Assembly: GCA_963971305.1 (NCBI GenBank)
Contig: OZ020305.1
Location: forward strand, 41,489,717 to 41,553,716
Direction: 5' to 3'
Source: Arcuatula senhousia
Taxonomy: Eukaryota > Mollusca > Bivalvia > Mytilida > Mytilidae
DNA: 64,000 bases
Part shown: in pieces, positions 11,901 through 23,600 of the stretch
How positions within the stretch are numbered: position 1 is the first letter of the stretch
Layout of the letters: every line of letters begins with the position of its first letter
Made by a program: the position numbers and the translations under genes
The notes under the pieces: model-generated
The model's database searches: none
What the model saw: only the letters and a program-made list of their open reading frames with translations
What the model was told of the DNA's origin: nothing

Positions 11901-14900
11901 GTAACGATAGAGATTCTCTAGTTATGGAATAAACAGGATTGGAAATGATTCCTAAAAAGAATATTCCTGATTTTCAAGCTTGTATTTATACAATTATTAT
12001 ATTAAAATGTGGTGCAGAGTTTTATAAATTTTAGTGAAAGTACAACTAAGGGGTTGTAAATGAAAGTATACCGAATATCGCTGCATTCAAATCTAAGAAT
12101 TTATGCCAATATTACAAAGGAATTGCCAACATGGCCAATGCGTAAACTTAGTGTCACGGGACAGAACATGATATAGGTATATATTGTTTTAAAACTGTTT
12201 CATGCCAAGATATGAAAGAACTTGTCTTTGGTTAAACTGGGATCGTCACAATTTTCAATACCTGTAAGAGGAATAAAATAAAAACAGATTCCTGATAGTT
12301 TGAAAAGATATCAGATCGTGGTATGTCCTATCATCTAACGGCAACCATTGATTACTGGCTAGTGCTGAAGATTACTAAATAAGATGTTAAGTTGTCATTT
12401 TGTTCACAAATAGTGTGTAACAAATATTTCCCCCACCCCCTTATAGCATTGTGACAATTTTGAAAATGTACCGATGTTTTTGCTTCAAGCGGATGCTAGA
12501 ATTGCTAGAAAGTCTTACATGGGCAGTGGGAGTTCCAAGATCTCCACAACAATTTATCGTTTTGACTACCAAGACCAACAGCATGCTTCCATGATCGTGG
12601 CAGATGATGGATGCATACCAATTCTTTACGAATCAGTTGGACGATTAAACAGCGGAGGTAATTTTATACAAACTACCGTATGAATTGGAGTTTTTGGCAG
12701 GAGCTAATTTTCGCGGATTTCTATAAAAAAGGAAGATCTTTTTTTTTTTCGCGAAATTCAATATCATCGATTACTTATATGCGAGTATATTCTGTAATGC
12801 TGTAAATATACTATTTACAAGAATTAACAAGATCTTAATTGCGCGAATGAAAAACGAAAATTAGATAACCGCAAAAACCCCAAACTTATACGCATGTACA
12901 AGCTGAAAAAATAGTGTTAAATAGTGAAGTTTCCTTGTATGTTAAAAAGCATGACATAAAAGCTGCCGAATTTTAAAAAAAAATCAAAAAACTGTGTATA
13001 CAATTAAAACGTTCGAATACGTTTTGTATACACAATACAGTTAAAAGATTGTAAAAAAAACTAGAAAATTCTGTATTTTTACACGAACAGCATTGTTAAT
13101 TGAAAAGAATAAAAACAAGTTTATGACAAATGCTTTAACTTTATAATATCCTTTTGCATTAGATAATTTATTTATTTATTATACAAGGAATCATCTTTTT
13201 TCACACTTAATCAGAATTTGAATTAATCATCAAATCCTTACAATGCACGTGATTTTCATTTAATTTTTTCATGGGAGTCTAAGTACCTGATGGTGTGGTT
13301 CCCTTCAGTGAGACCGAGTTTTGTGATTTTTTACACAGTCATTGTTATGTTTACCTCGATCGGCCTGGTGTCCCCATTTCATCCACTTCTTCGTCTATTT
13401 ATGTTCATTGTATCAACCGCTTTGATATAGGCGATATAGTGCTGCTTTGCAGTTAAGCGAAGTTACAAACTTATACTAACTAACATTATAATGTTTTCAA
13501 CAACTTGAAACTTTCTCTGTTTTTCTTTTTCTTTTCTTCTTTTATTTATTAGTATTTATTTGTTTTTATAATAAGCTCTTATCTTATTTTAATTTCGTCC
13601 ACAAGCAACAATTTATTGTTTTCGCTTCTCGACGTTTATAGTATAAGTAAGAAAAAACTTTGTTATGAAAATTAAAAAGGAAAGCATTAAACAAAAGCGA
13701 AATTATTTTAGTGTCTACAATTCATTTGACTGAAATATTAATTTTACTTGTTTCTTTTTTTTTAGTTGGGATGAAAATTAAAATTCACTTCTTCGACATG
13801 CATCTACAGTCTTATCCTGCCAGATTCTTCTCTCCTTCCGATCTTTGTGTAAGTCAGAAAAAGCATTTTGGTTTTGAAAACTATTATGAATTAAACATTA
13901 AACATAAATACAAAATTATACCGATGAACTAGTCGAAGCAGCCACGCTGCATAACCCCGCAATATTATGATATTTGATAGTATAAAGACGAATGACAGAG
14001 AGAAATGATATTGAGGATTTTCAACTGTAATATATTGCTTTGAGACTTATGCTGGTAATGTTGATATTAACTTGCAAATTGTTTTATAAGGAATAAAAAT
14101 ATATATACTGTAGTTAGGGGGTGGAACATTTTCCAAAAATAAGGGGGTTGTCTGACCTTCAGAGGTGACTTTAGAAATAGTCTTTTAATAAGGTATTACA
14201 GTATATGATTTAAGGGTGGGTATCTAAACCAATTCTAAGATTACTGTACATCTGGTTGACAAACAAATAATTTGCCCATAGGAAACCCATGTAACAAACC
14301 CTTGGGGCATTACCAAATTCCGAAAACTTCGACGGAATCTGTACCAAAAGTGCAATTACTGGACAAAGTTTCAGTTCTGTATTTCAAATCGCCTTGGAGG
14401 AATTGCGTGACAAGAAATAATGTGCCCTAAGGCTTCCTATGCAGCCAAGCCCCTAGGGGCGTTATCAAAATTCCGAAACCGTTGGCACAGTCCCAACTCA
14501 CAATGCAATAAACCAAGTTTCATCTTTATACATTTAGTGATTACAGAGATTGTCATGGACCACAATGTCATACGTACGTACATCGAACAGCAAAACATTA
14601 TCGCCGCGCTTTTTCTAGTACAGGGATAGATATTTTGTGGATGAAGTCTTTTTTTTCTGATTTTTTTTGTTTTGTTTAATACAAATGTAATAAGTTATAC
14701 CAGTTCCCAATGAAAGATTGGTGAATGAATAGCTACATGTACATTAAAAATTGTATTTGTCAAATGCCACACAAGTATAAAGGCGCGTTTTTCGTACGCT
14801 CTTAACGAACATTAACAATTATACAAAAAGTTCAGCTGTGTATAGACAGAAGCGTCATGCAGAATTATTACTTGAAACAGTCAATTGCTTGGTTTAAAAG

Positions 14901-15093
14901 CGTTTACTGTTAAAATCATGTACAGACTCAAAATTCACTAGACTTAAAAAAAAAAGACATACCTGATCCAATATCTCTGTCTGGTTGTAAAGCAGTGTAA
15001 ATAAATTTTCTTTAGAAATAATTATGTTCAATTTTTTTGTATACCGGTATTTATATTTTTTTTAACCTTTTTCAGGGTAATCCTGTAGCTTGA
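5913..15093 (+). CDS. Ependymin-related protein, gene B (complete)
   Basis: Secreted ependymin-family protein of 196 residues. Exons: 5913-6050, 11269-11373, 11777-11855, 12490-12657, 13766-13848 and 15076-15093. The signal peptide is MRTLLFLVFLPSVAS, followed by TCCLPKQW, the typical family start. Exon 2 holds the sequon NMS. Exon 3 has STC and LDC. Exon 4 has RKSYMGSGSSKI and DDGCIP. Exon 5 ends PSDLC, and the last exon adds five residues and TGA. Intron phases are 0,0,1,1,0. Intron 1 is about 5.2 kb, much of it an RTE LINE in the same orientation plus tandem repeats. AATAAA is at 15109. All junctions are GT-AG and the joined frame stays open. Function is not predictable beyond family level. 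Confidence 0.88.
6395..6980 (+). repeat. Tandem repeat, ~147-bp period, four copies
   Basis: The marker 'gaacttaacca' occurs at 6524, 6675, 6820 and 6965, giving spacings of 151, 145 and 145. Each unit also holds 'catctagtggtg' and 'ataggtcacagtgac' variants. It lies in intron 1 of gene B. Short open frames across it are artefacts. Confidence 0.7.
7212..7227. repeat. Target-site duplication, left
   Basis: TAATTATGTAAATTAA, identical to 10817-10832. The pair brackets the RTE LINE. Confidence 0.85.
7670..8686 (+). CDS. RTE endonuclease domain (first part of broken LINE ORF)
   Basis: 338 residues. The endonuclease/exonuclease/phosphatase fold is shown by IGCWNVRTLYQTGKL (about residue 82), the ASETRWTGSG block, VVCYAPTEDK, LLGDLNAKVG, the IDHVMIN block and the SDHVLL ending. 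In this family the domain nicks target DNA to prime reverse transcription. Invertebrate annotations often mislabel it as craniofacial development protein 2-like. The ORF stops at TAA (8684-8686), but the same frame continues at 8735-9025 with basic linker sequence, so the stop looks like a disabling mutation. The first ATG of the frame was taken; the true start is uncertain. Confidence 0.85.
   Translation: MEDNPYRKPLVLRVQGVMLWVSNPDMQKLVATETETEEIRQLGETETIQETEHMMDGSQTRKEATRQKVDVLSPKDVLKIGCWNVRTLYQTGKLAQVIKEVDNYNIHMLGASETRWTGSGTRNLASGHQIIYSGREDDHHSSGVSLIITKDISKCLMGWKPYSDRILSARFHSKFAKLTVVVCYAPTEDKEDEVKEDFYDQLQKVVEATPVHDVLLLLGDLNAKVGSINEGKESVMGTNGCGEVNNNGKRLIDFCEENKLVIGGTIFQHKNIHKLTWNSPDGQTKNQIDHVMINKRWRGTLQDVRAKRGADIGSDHVLLLVKLKLKLRKAKKGDLRPP
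9070..10788 (+). CDS. RTE reverse transcriptase (second part of broken LINE ORF)
   Basis: 572 residues from this ATG, though the frame is open somewhat further upstream past a frameshift. RT motifs in order: NGKSPGIDQV (fingers), LPKKGD, NWRGIMLLS, EQAGFRKGKSCIDQI, FIDFSKAFDS (motif A), GVRQGCLLSPLLF (motif B), LDFADDIALL (motif C, catalytic FADD) and GLKVNNKKTK (motif D). The C-terminus carries RRWKWIGHV, then RSRGRPKETW, a tail typical of RTE-like elements. The catalytic residues are intact, but the endonuclease half is out of frame. Confidence 0.88.
   Translation: MGTLYRISKTLSKGFTSTETPVRKLDGKLASSIEEELECWKNHFEKVLNQELPTAEAEINEREEQLDIDISKPSEDEIKKAIKSLKNGKSPGIDQVTAEMLKAEETETPKLLTKLLHQIWETETAPADWKVGLIVKLPKKGDLSDANNWRGIMLLSITSKILCKIILNRVSAVIDPYIRKEQAGFRKGKSCIDQIFTIRQIFEQCNEWNTTLYSNFIDFSKAFDSIHRPALWKILSHYGIPEKIISVIKMLYKDFQAKVICSNQLTESFHINTGVRQGCLLSPLLFTFCVDWLMRCTTQGTNRGIAWTFDTALEDLDFADDIALLAQRHRDIQSKTNDLVNYGKQIGLKVNNKKTKIIKVNSTIENEVTIDNNRIEEVDSFIYLGSKISANGDSNCDVESRISKAKFAFASLRNIWKSSKIKTTTKLRIFKTNVIAVLLYGSESWKVTKNIIHKLDTFQTKCLRRILKIFWPQKITNIELHERTKTVPITSLIKERRWKWIGHVCRMETSEIPKVAMRWTPPGKRSRGRPKETWRRSVEKEMKEEGWTWGMVQRMAADRQSWRSSVKALCAT
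10817..10832. repeat. Target-site duplication, right
   Basis: TAATTATGTAAATTAA directly after the TAAG tract, identical to 7212-7227. Confidence 0.85.
11064..11165. repeat. Perfect 34-bp inverted repeat with inner hairpin
   Basis: The arm 11064-11097 (starts AATCTCTACCCATAATTCC) is the exact reverse complement of 11132-11165. A second copy of the inner part, GAATTCCGTCGTACCCTCC at 11107, pairs even more tightly with 11132-11152. It lies in gene B intron 1, about 100 bp before exon 2. It could be a small foldback or a filler from templated repair. Confidence 0.8.
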
Positions 15094-15108
15094 ACCAGAA
15101 CATGTACA

Positions 15109-15114
15109 AATAAA
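15109..15114 (+). terminator. Polyadenylation signal of gene B
   Basis: AATAAA starts 16 bases after the TGA stop of gene B. A second AATAAA lies near 15188. Confidence 0.5.
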
Positions 15115-15309
15115 ACCTGTCAGTGTATTTGGACATAAAGAATATTTGTTTCTAATTATGTAATGTTGTTATTGAAAAAAAATGAAAAATAAAATTGTAA
15201 AAGTCCACAGTTTTTATTCTATCAGCTAAAAAATAAGAAAAATGATGTTGTTACCTTAAAGGATCGATGCCCCTTTCAAGGGACATCTGACAATTGCTAC
15301 CATAAAATA

Positions 15310-15775
15310 TATTTTGTCCCCCGGCGCAACGCCGAGCGGGGACATACAAATGCAGGTGTCCGTCCGTTCGTCCGTCCGTCCGTCATAATTTTTTTTTTTC
15401 GTAACAGTTTCCTCAGCAACTTCAAGTAGGGGTCCCATATAGTGGGAGGGGGCCTGGGGGCCGAGTGGTGTAAGGCGCTGGTTTAAAAACCTCTAAGCTG
15501 GTGTTCTACTCCCGTTTGTATTTAACAAAAAGGGACTTCCCCAACTGTATGTGATTAAGTTTGTCAATTTCCTGCCCGATGGTTTCCTCCGGGTACTCCG
15601 ATTTCTTCCATCATTAAAACCGACCGGCCTACATGGCCCAGGTGCGTCGAAAAATTCAAGAGCGTTTTTAGTGGGATGGGTTTTCAAAACTGTCGTACAT
15701 CTACTTCCTGTTTAACGAGCCGACTAAGTTTTTTTCCCACTCAACGGGCGGGGGACCTAGGATCTGTTCTTGTTT
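15310..15775 (+). repeat. Dispersed repeat R4, split by a SINE
   Basis: Begins with 'ccccggcgcaacgccgagcggggac', then a TCCGTCCG run, 'gtaacagtttcctcagcaac', 'aggggtcccatat', and after the SINE 'ctacttcctgtttaacgag' and 'caacgggcgggggacctag'. The copy at 43838-44110 has the same order without the interruption. Related fragments occur in gene C intron 3 and near 57.1 kb. Confidence 0.65.
15448..15668 (+). mobile_element. tRNA-derived SINE
   Basis: The 221-bp insert lies between two copies of TAGTGGGA (15440-15447 and 15669-15676). Its head GGCCGAGTGGTGTAAGG reads like the A-box half of a Leu or Ser tRNA. 'ggtgttctactcccg' takes the place of a B box. The body ends 'accgaccggcctacatg...gtgcgtcg'. 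An inverted partial copy of the body is at 26809-26998. Confidence 0.7.
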
Positions 15776-16389
15776 GTTTGATTATTATCATTCTGTGAAG
15801 TTCCTTGGCTGTGCAAAGGAAAACTGCCAGTATATAAATATACATTGTAAATTTAACTCAGCCTGACGAAAACATAACAATTCTGTGACAGTAAAGTTGA
15901 TAATATAGGACTGGTAAAATGACCAGTTTTCTTCATGATCAGGTGAGAACCGTTATCTGCGAATTCCAAGGCTGGCCATTGTGATCAGCTGTAGATGTCA
16001 ATATTAAATTAAGAATAATCATGTTATTGTTCTGTGGAAGTCAATGTCAGTAAGGTCTTCAAAATTAGTTTGCTCTACATTTTCTGTAGGTACAAATGGC
16101 CTTAAATTAACAACAATAAAGAAGGTCAAGCGTTACTTAATTTGTTTACATCTCTAAAACGACAATAAGTTACTCCTAGCAGCACATTTTTGGCTATATC
16201 AACGAAATTATGATAAAAAGTCAATTAGGACACAGAGCCAATCAGGGACGATGAGTTTATCCGTTTCAGATTTTCAATTTTCTTTTATGTTTTAACTAAA
16301 CATAGATTTTACTACAAAATTAACGAACTAGGATGTTATGTCGAAATATCTAACAAGGAAAGACAAATCAAAAAGACACACCGGAAAAA

Positions 16390-16860
16390 TTGATATTTTC
16401 TCAGTAAAGATTTTCTCTTATAAAATGAAAACTATTGTTGCTAGAGAAGAGATTAGAAGAGCGATGTTGGTTGCTTAAATTAATCGGTTCTACAAAAGTA
16501 CCCAGTGGGTCAATGTTGTTAGATGAACCCTTAAAGGGGTTATGACAAAAATAAATAAATAAACCATTCGATTCTACAAAAGTAGTCTTTGGATTGAAAT
16601 TGTCAGATGAACCTTCATAATTGAGATTGAGGTCAAAAGGTTGATAGAAAAACGTGTTTGTGTTTGTTTTTACCATCATTTCGAAGCGGTCAGATGACTT
16701 TAGACCCATTACCCCTTATAGGGGTTTTGGTTCTACTAAAGTAGAAATTGATTTGCGGTCAATTTTGTGTTTGACTATCAGACTGCAGCAAAATATGTAT
16801 TGATTAGCCAATAAAGTCAGGTGAGCAATTCGTACTCATATGAGCCTCTTGTTTAAATAT
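16390..16860 (+). repeat. Dispersed repeat R3
   Basis: Contains 'cccttataggggttttgg', 'ctacaaaagta', 'gtcagatgaaccttcata' variants and ends near 'tcatatgagcctcttgttta'. The same units occur at 34990-35425, 36800-37040, 52800-53685 and 59315-60195. The open frame on the minus strand here is repeat-derived. Confidence 0.55.
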
Positions 16861-17595
16861 CTACTCACACAGAACCCTATATGATATCATGAAGAATGGG
16901 GTCATCACACGAAGAAGGAATGAACATTTGATGGATTTAAATTTAAGGAACATCAGATTTATGCACTGTTTCTCTGTCAGCGATTTATTTTTTTTTCAAA
17001 AACATCACTTGATGTATTTTCTAACAATATATTTTACAGAAAAATACATTAGAAATCTTGAGAAACAAAGATACATTCGAATATTTGAGAAAATCGTTAT
17101 CGTAGATACCATCTATAATTGACTTGGGCACAAACACTTTTTTTGCAATACAGCATAAAAATGCCCTGTTTTATGCTCCATCTACGAAAGTACGTCCCTC
17201 TGTCCGTTCACCGGCTCATCCGTTGCCGACCCCAATGTTGCGAGATTTGGTATGACGTATTTAGAAATTTTTTATTTTTTTTTAAATCTTGATTTTACCA
17301 TTTTTGTTAGTCCCTTTATAAGTTGCTACATATAATCTGTAGTGTCATATTAGTTCGGTCAATGACTTGTATTTTTCAATCTCTAACATGTAACAAACTA
17401 AACATAAACAATGTGTGAAATGTTTGCAGTTTTTTTTAATTTGTTTTAAGGGATCCGAAACATTTTTGTAATATACAAACATTTTCTCTCTTAAATTCTG
17501 CCTAGAAACTGTTTTCAAACAATAAAACCATGAGTTCATTCTGTATTTTAACCTTTCGGAGTATGCTTTATCTTTTATCAGACCCTGGGAACATT

Positions 17596-17604
17596 TATTT
17601 AAAA
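17596..17604 (+). promoter_or_regulatory. TATA-like box of gene C
   Basis: TATTTAAAA lies about 61 bp before the chosen ATG (17665). Gene E has TTTAAAAG 40 bp before its ATG and gene D has TATAAAAG about 46 bp before its ATG, so short 5' leaders appear to be shared by the cluster. Confidence 0.4.
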
Positions 17605-17664
17605 GGCAACTGTTTGGCTAGAAACATTTTATTTACATCATTACCTGCTCTATTGTCTACTACG

Positions 17665-20600
17665 ATGCAGTTCTTGTTACTTCTTACCGTCTTGCCGGCT
17701 TTGGCACTAGGCCTAAAATGCTCTTTTCCTCAGCAATGGAGAGGGATACTATTTTTCGATTATAACAATGGACCTTCAGCCCAAAGCCAAGGTGGGCACT
17801 CTGAGGTAATTTACATATGGAATCTTGTTTTCTTTAGTTTTTTTGTGTGTAAATTAATAGTCTATTTGCCAAGTAGCTTCGGATTTTATTCCGGAATCAA
17901 TTTAATTTTACTTTTCTATCACCTCTACGAAAAATAGAACCATTGGTTTTCGAATGGCATACAAGGTGGACACCTTACCATGCGACCCAACGGTTACCGG
18001 TTAACCCAGTGAAATATCACATGTCAAGTGACATCGTCTCTGCGAATCATAACGGTGATCCCAATATGAGTGTGTAATATTAAAAACTTTTTGCACATTA
18101 CAATTCAAAACCAAATTTTGATTTTATATATGTTTAGGGATCAGAGGTGGTCACTTACGATAATACTGTGAAGAGAGTCGTCGTTAACCAGACTATCAAC
18201 ATAAATGGAATGGGAGACTATCAACAGGTTGTCTATCAAGATCTGAATACAGTAAGTACAAACTGTCTGGGCTACATGTGTAAATGTTTTAAGACTCAGT
18301 TCACGAATTAAAGTCTATCACTATAAAGCGTAGATTTCAAGGTTTTGAGATATCAGGACAGCTCAAGCTTAAAGTTCAAACTTAACAATGATTTCTCTTC
18401 CTAGTGTGTGACAATAGTTGTTTCAGAACTGAAAAGTACTGAATGGTTTTTTGGTGAAACCAATTTTGTGTAGAAAGGACCCGTATTCAACAGCTTTAAG
18501 TGTGTCGGTAGTCTAATAAAGAGCATGAGCGTCAGTATCCTGCGTCGGACCAGGCCGATTTTCTACAGAGCGACTGATGGAATATGTTTTCCTGGTACTT
18601 GAATAGTATAAACCTATGCCTGTCATCTTTTTTTTTCGAAATCGCCAGTCCAGCAAACTAAAAACCTAACTTCAAACCATATTGATGAATCATGCGTTTA
18701 GTATTTCCACAATTCCTATTCGTTGAAGAACATTTGGGTAGGTTTTGGTACGAAAAGGACCCTTCAATGCCCTGAAACCGGCTAATCTACCCTACTAACT
18801 ACCTGATATACCTTCATGGCTGATCTTAATTTCTATCAATCTTTGGTTGAGTCTAATTTAGCAGGTAGATTTATTACGACAAACGAGTGGAAATGCTTCT
18901 TAATTCACCCTTGTTGACTGTTGAAATATATTCTTGAAATATATTCTTAAAAGTTGAACCATGCAATCGCAACCCAAATAGAGATAAAAGCCCAATAAGC
19001 AGGTCTTATTTTCCTATTCGTAGATGGAGTCAAGTCATAGTAGGTTTTGTTATACATTTGTACCGATTTGTTAATTTGAGAATCCCTCCTGGAGTCAAGC
19101 CATAATAAGCTGTTTCTATTATATTGATTGCTAGTAGCCAATTTGGGAGTCCATTCTGGAATCAAGTCATAATAAGCATTTTTTACGGATGGTAGTAATA
19201 AGCAGGTTCTATCATCCTGATTAGTCAATTTGAGAAATAATCCATCCTGGAGTCAAATATAAAAAGCAGTTTTTATCTTGGAATCAAGTCATAATAAGCA
19301 GGTTTTATTATACCGATTAGTTAATTTGAGAATCCATCTTGGAATCAAGTCATAATACGCTGGTCCTAAGTAACCGATTGGTTAATTTGAGAATCCACCT
19401 TGGAATCAAGTCATAATAAGCAGGTTCTATCATACCAATTACCTTCTTGGAGTCAAGTCATAATAAGCAGGTTTTATCATACCGATTGGTTAATTTGAGA
19501 ATCCATCTTTAATCAAGTCAAAATAACCAGGTTCTAAGATACCGATTAGTTAATTTGAGAATCCATCTTGGAATCAAGATATGATAATCAGGTTCTAAGA
19601 TACCGATTCGTTACACCCCAGTTCTATTGTTAAAAGTCAAACTTTCATTTTCAGAAACTTTATTTGTGTGAATAACACTTTTGTTCTAAGAACAATAGGC
19701 TTAATTCACAATGGCAAAAACAGGGGTTTCCAGATACCCCTGCTTTTGCGCTTGTGAACACACCTCATGTTTATAGAACAAAAGAGCTTCGTACACAAAG
19801 AAACTTCTGTAATAGCCAGCCAGGGCATCTGAGAAGGAAATGAAAACAGTTCACTTATAAGGTTTAAAATCAATTCTAATTTAAAAAGTAGCAAAAAAAA
19901 ACAAAAAAAAAAACAGACAAATAAAACAAATCATTAAAAAAATGAAAAGAACAAACAAAACAAAGCAAGAATATGTCCAATAGACATAATGCCGATATTT
20001 CGCAACATAAAAGACGGACGAACACACAGACGGACAGACGGACGGACAAACAAACTTATCTGACAACTGAATATCCCAATAACTTTCGTAGATGGGGCAT
20101 CAAAATGGGTCAAAGATAGAAATGACCGGATTTCGTTAAACAGGAAGAAGGTAGACAAAAGACCTGAAATTAATTTAACGGTATGGGACCCATGCTGATT
20201 ACCAAATATCAAAATGATGTAATAAGAGGTTGCTGAGAAAACTGTTTAGAAAATTGTCCATAATTGACCATGCTAAGAAATTGCCTCCGGTTTAAGATCA
20301 AAAGTCCCCCGTTGTTGTAATTAAATAGGTGGTTAAAAATGTCGTATTTAATTTGATTTACAGCATCAGCTTCTTGCAATGGTCGTTTAAAAATTACATG
20401 GTTCGTTATCTTCAGACCGGAATATTTACGTTGGATTTCTTAGCATGCACTTATGCAAAGAATTAAGTAGGTCGGTAAACAGGAAGTAGATGAGAGAAGG
20501 ACTCTTAATCGAACCCCACGCTAAGGGACATCGTACTGCATATGTATCAAAATACAAAATATAAAATTAAAATGAAATAAATTTTCTTCAAATACACAAT

Positions 20601-23600
20601 TTCCTCACCTATAATTACCTGCTCATTCAAAGGAACAGCAGCCAAAGCACATCCATCTTCCCTGATGGTCTTATCAAAACCGAATGAATCTTAAAGATAT
20701 TCAGTTTAGAAGTATTCATTGTTTTAATTACAAATGTAGCATGATACAAAATCATCAGTTATTTGCAAAGTTATTAATCTTTTTAACAAGTTGATTGATC
20801 TGTTTTAATCCTAAAATCATCTCAGTTGCTTAATATCTTGAATTAAGAGGCCCCTGTGTGGGGAAGAAAAAAATCAGAAATATGTTTACTAACTCAGTTT
20901 TATAATTAAAGCCACATTTTATTGCTTTCTATCAAAAATTTGTAATCTAGTTTTGTTCTAAGTTTACTGGGGTGTAAGTTAGTTATACTATTCGGTATAC
21001 GGTGTTTCTGGATAAGAAACCCACTCGGACCTCCGGTCCTCGGGGTTTCTTATCCAGAAACACATTTTCCTCATGGTATAATTATTACTTAACCCCTCCT
21101 CGAGTCTCAATATGCCGATTGCAAGCCTTGATTCATATCTCGAAAAGCAGATTTTGTAATTTTAATGAGCAAGTCCTGTTTTACCGAGTAGTAGATTAGT
21201 GAACCAATCCTCGAGATATGTCTTAATAAGCAGAATCAGTTAATCCAAACGGTAGAAATGTGAACTCAATGTAGGGTCAAAATCTCAATGACATACGGAT
21301 TGGTAAATTAGTGGGCTCAGCCAAGATCAAAGATCAAATCATCAAAAATCTTGTCGGAATTATTGAAAGGATCCAGCAGTGGGATTATCCGGTACTTCTT
21401 TCAGTCGGAAAGGCTAAGCCTACTGCGAAGGAGTTCGATATTGATAACCAATTACTTTTATTGTATATCTTTATTAAGATAGAGTTATGACCTCTTCAAA
21501 AACCCTTTTTCGAATGTGAAAAAAAAATAGCTAAATGGTGTTCTTTTCTTTGTTTTTTTTTGTTAGGATGAACAATGGGTAATTGCAGGTGGAAAGTGTA
21601 CTTACATGAATATCACTGTATACGTTCCTATGGATGGAATTCCAAGTAAGTCAGAATATGCCGTAATGTCAACACCCAAGAAGAATCGGATATATAACAG
21701 TTAACAGTATAACGTCTTTCCTACGCCTTGTAATGTTATTCCCCTTCAAATATACACCTACTAAAAATTGTTTATTACAACAAAATAAAAACTAACCGAT
21801 AAGCAACAAACATAGGGGACATATCATGTTTTATCTGGGAGGGGGGGCTGGTCAAAAAGTAGGGGGGATCAATTTTATTTTTCTTGATAGAAAAGGGGGG
21901 TTCAGATTTTTTAATAACTTAACAAAGGGGGGATCAATTTAATTATGCACTATTTTTGTGATTAAATTAAGAAGAAGGGACTTTATTTTTTTTTATTAAA
22001 TCTCAGTTTTTATTTGCACTGTATACCGTCCCCATCTATTGAACATGGTGCATTTGAAAGTTATATTTTAACCTCTGGCCTGATTAACGTGTTCAGATTT
22101 CTTTGCTTTGGAATGAATTTTGCATTGATGCAATGGACTTTTTGTGGGATGTGTTCTTTATCAAAGCAACAGTGCGTGTTTTCTTTTAAATGGGTTACCA
22201 GAGAATAGCTTTTATTGCTGACAATTCTTGTCTCCCGAGGGATGGGGGCTATCTTGGAAAATTTTAGGGGTAGGATGTGCCGTTTTCGATTTGAACTAAA
22301 TTCCCATATCAATTTTTTAAAATCTTTTTCATAGAATGTTAAAAAGGATAACATATTTTATATAATCTTTTCTTAAAATTATCATCCATTTTAATTTTTA
22401 TTTTTCAAATTAAAAATCATATACCCATATTTTTGGCAGATCTTTGTTCTCCTTTATAAAGGAAGTTCATTCCTCGTCTTGAACGAATTGCATCAGTACC
22501 ATTTGATAAAATTAAGCTCTAATACCTTTCTATATTCGAAGTTTCGAAGGGTTTAATGTTTTTGACTGGTCCGTCCGTCTGTCTGTGATCAAAGTTTGTG
22601 AATGCAACTCCGCTTAAACTACTGAACAGAATTTAACGAAACTTGGTATGCAAGCAGTACACCATATGCAGTTGTGCATAATACCAGGATTTTTTTATCC
22701 TCAACTTTTTGTGGGAGTTATGGCCCTTCGGACTTAGAAATTTGCAGAAAATCAGGATTAAAGTTTGTGAACGCAACTCCGCTTAAACTACTGAACAGAA
22801 TTTAACGAAACTTGATATGCAAGAAGTACACCATATTGTGGGATACATTTTTAGATCTGTTTATCAATTATTCCTGTTAAAGGAGCTGTCTTAGATTTTT
22901 TCACTAAATTTTCATTAAAATTATTGTAGGTATTTGATATTTAGTATATAGCTTCAGGTAGGTGTCCCATATGATGAGATTTGTTTTCAGGTCTGTCAAT
23001 CATCCACTTCCTGTTAAACGAGCTGACCTAGACTTTCACACTAAATTTTCAGGGTAGAAAAGTCTCATAAACTATAAATTGCAGGCTTTTGATATTTGGT
23101 ATGTAGCTTCAGGTAGGGGTCCCATATGGTGAGATTTGTTTTCAGGTCTGTCAATTATCTACTTCCTGTTAAATGAACCGACTTTTTTTTCACTAAATTT
23201 TCAGGGTTGAAAATTTTCGTCACAGATTTCTCAGCAACTTTTAATCATAGTCTTTTGATACGTAGCTTGTTTTCAGGTCTGTCAATTATCTACTTCCTGT
23301 TAAATGAACCGACTTTTTTTTCACTCAATTTTCAGGGTTGAAAATTTTCGTCACAGATTTCTCAGCAACTTTTAATCATAGTCTTTTGATACGTAGCTTT
23401 AGGAGTCCCATATGGTGAGATCGATTTTCAGGTCTGTCACTCTTTTACTTCCTGTTTAACAAGCTGACCTTTAAGACAACAACTCTGACTTTTTTATTCC
23501 TCCCTAACTCAAAATCTCTGTCCATAATGTGGGCGCCTGGGGTATGTGAGCATGCTCACTAAGGTTCTTTCATAGACATTTATCCCACTAGTTGAAGTGT

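Noticed and set aside
17530..17664. Earlier in-frame ATG for gene C
   Set aside because: It would place 45 unrelated residues before an excellent signal peptide, and a TATA-like box falls inside that stretch.
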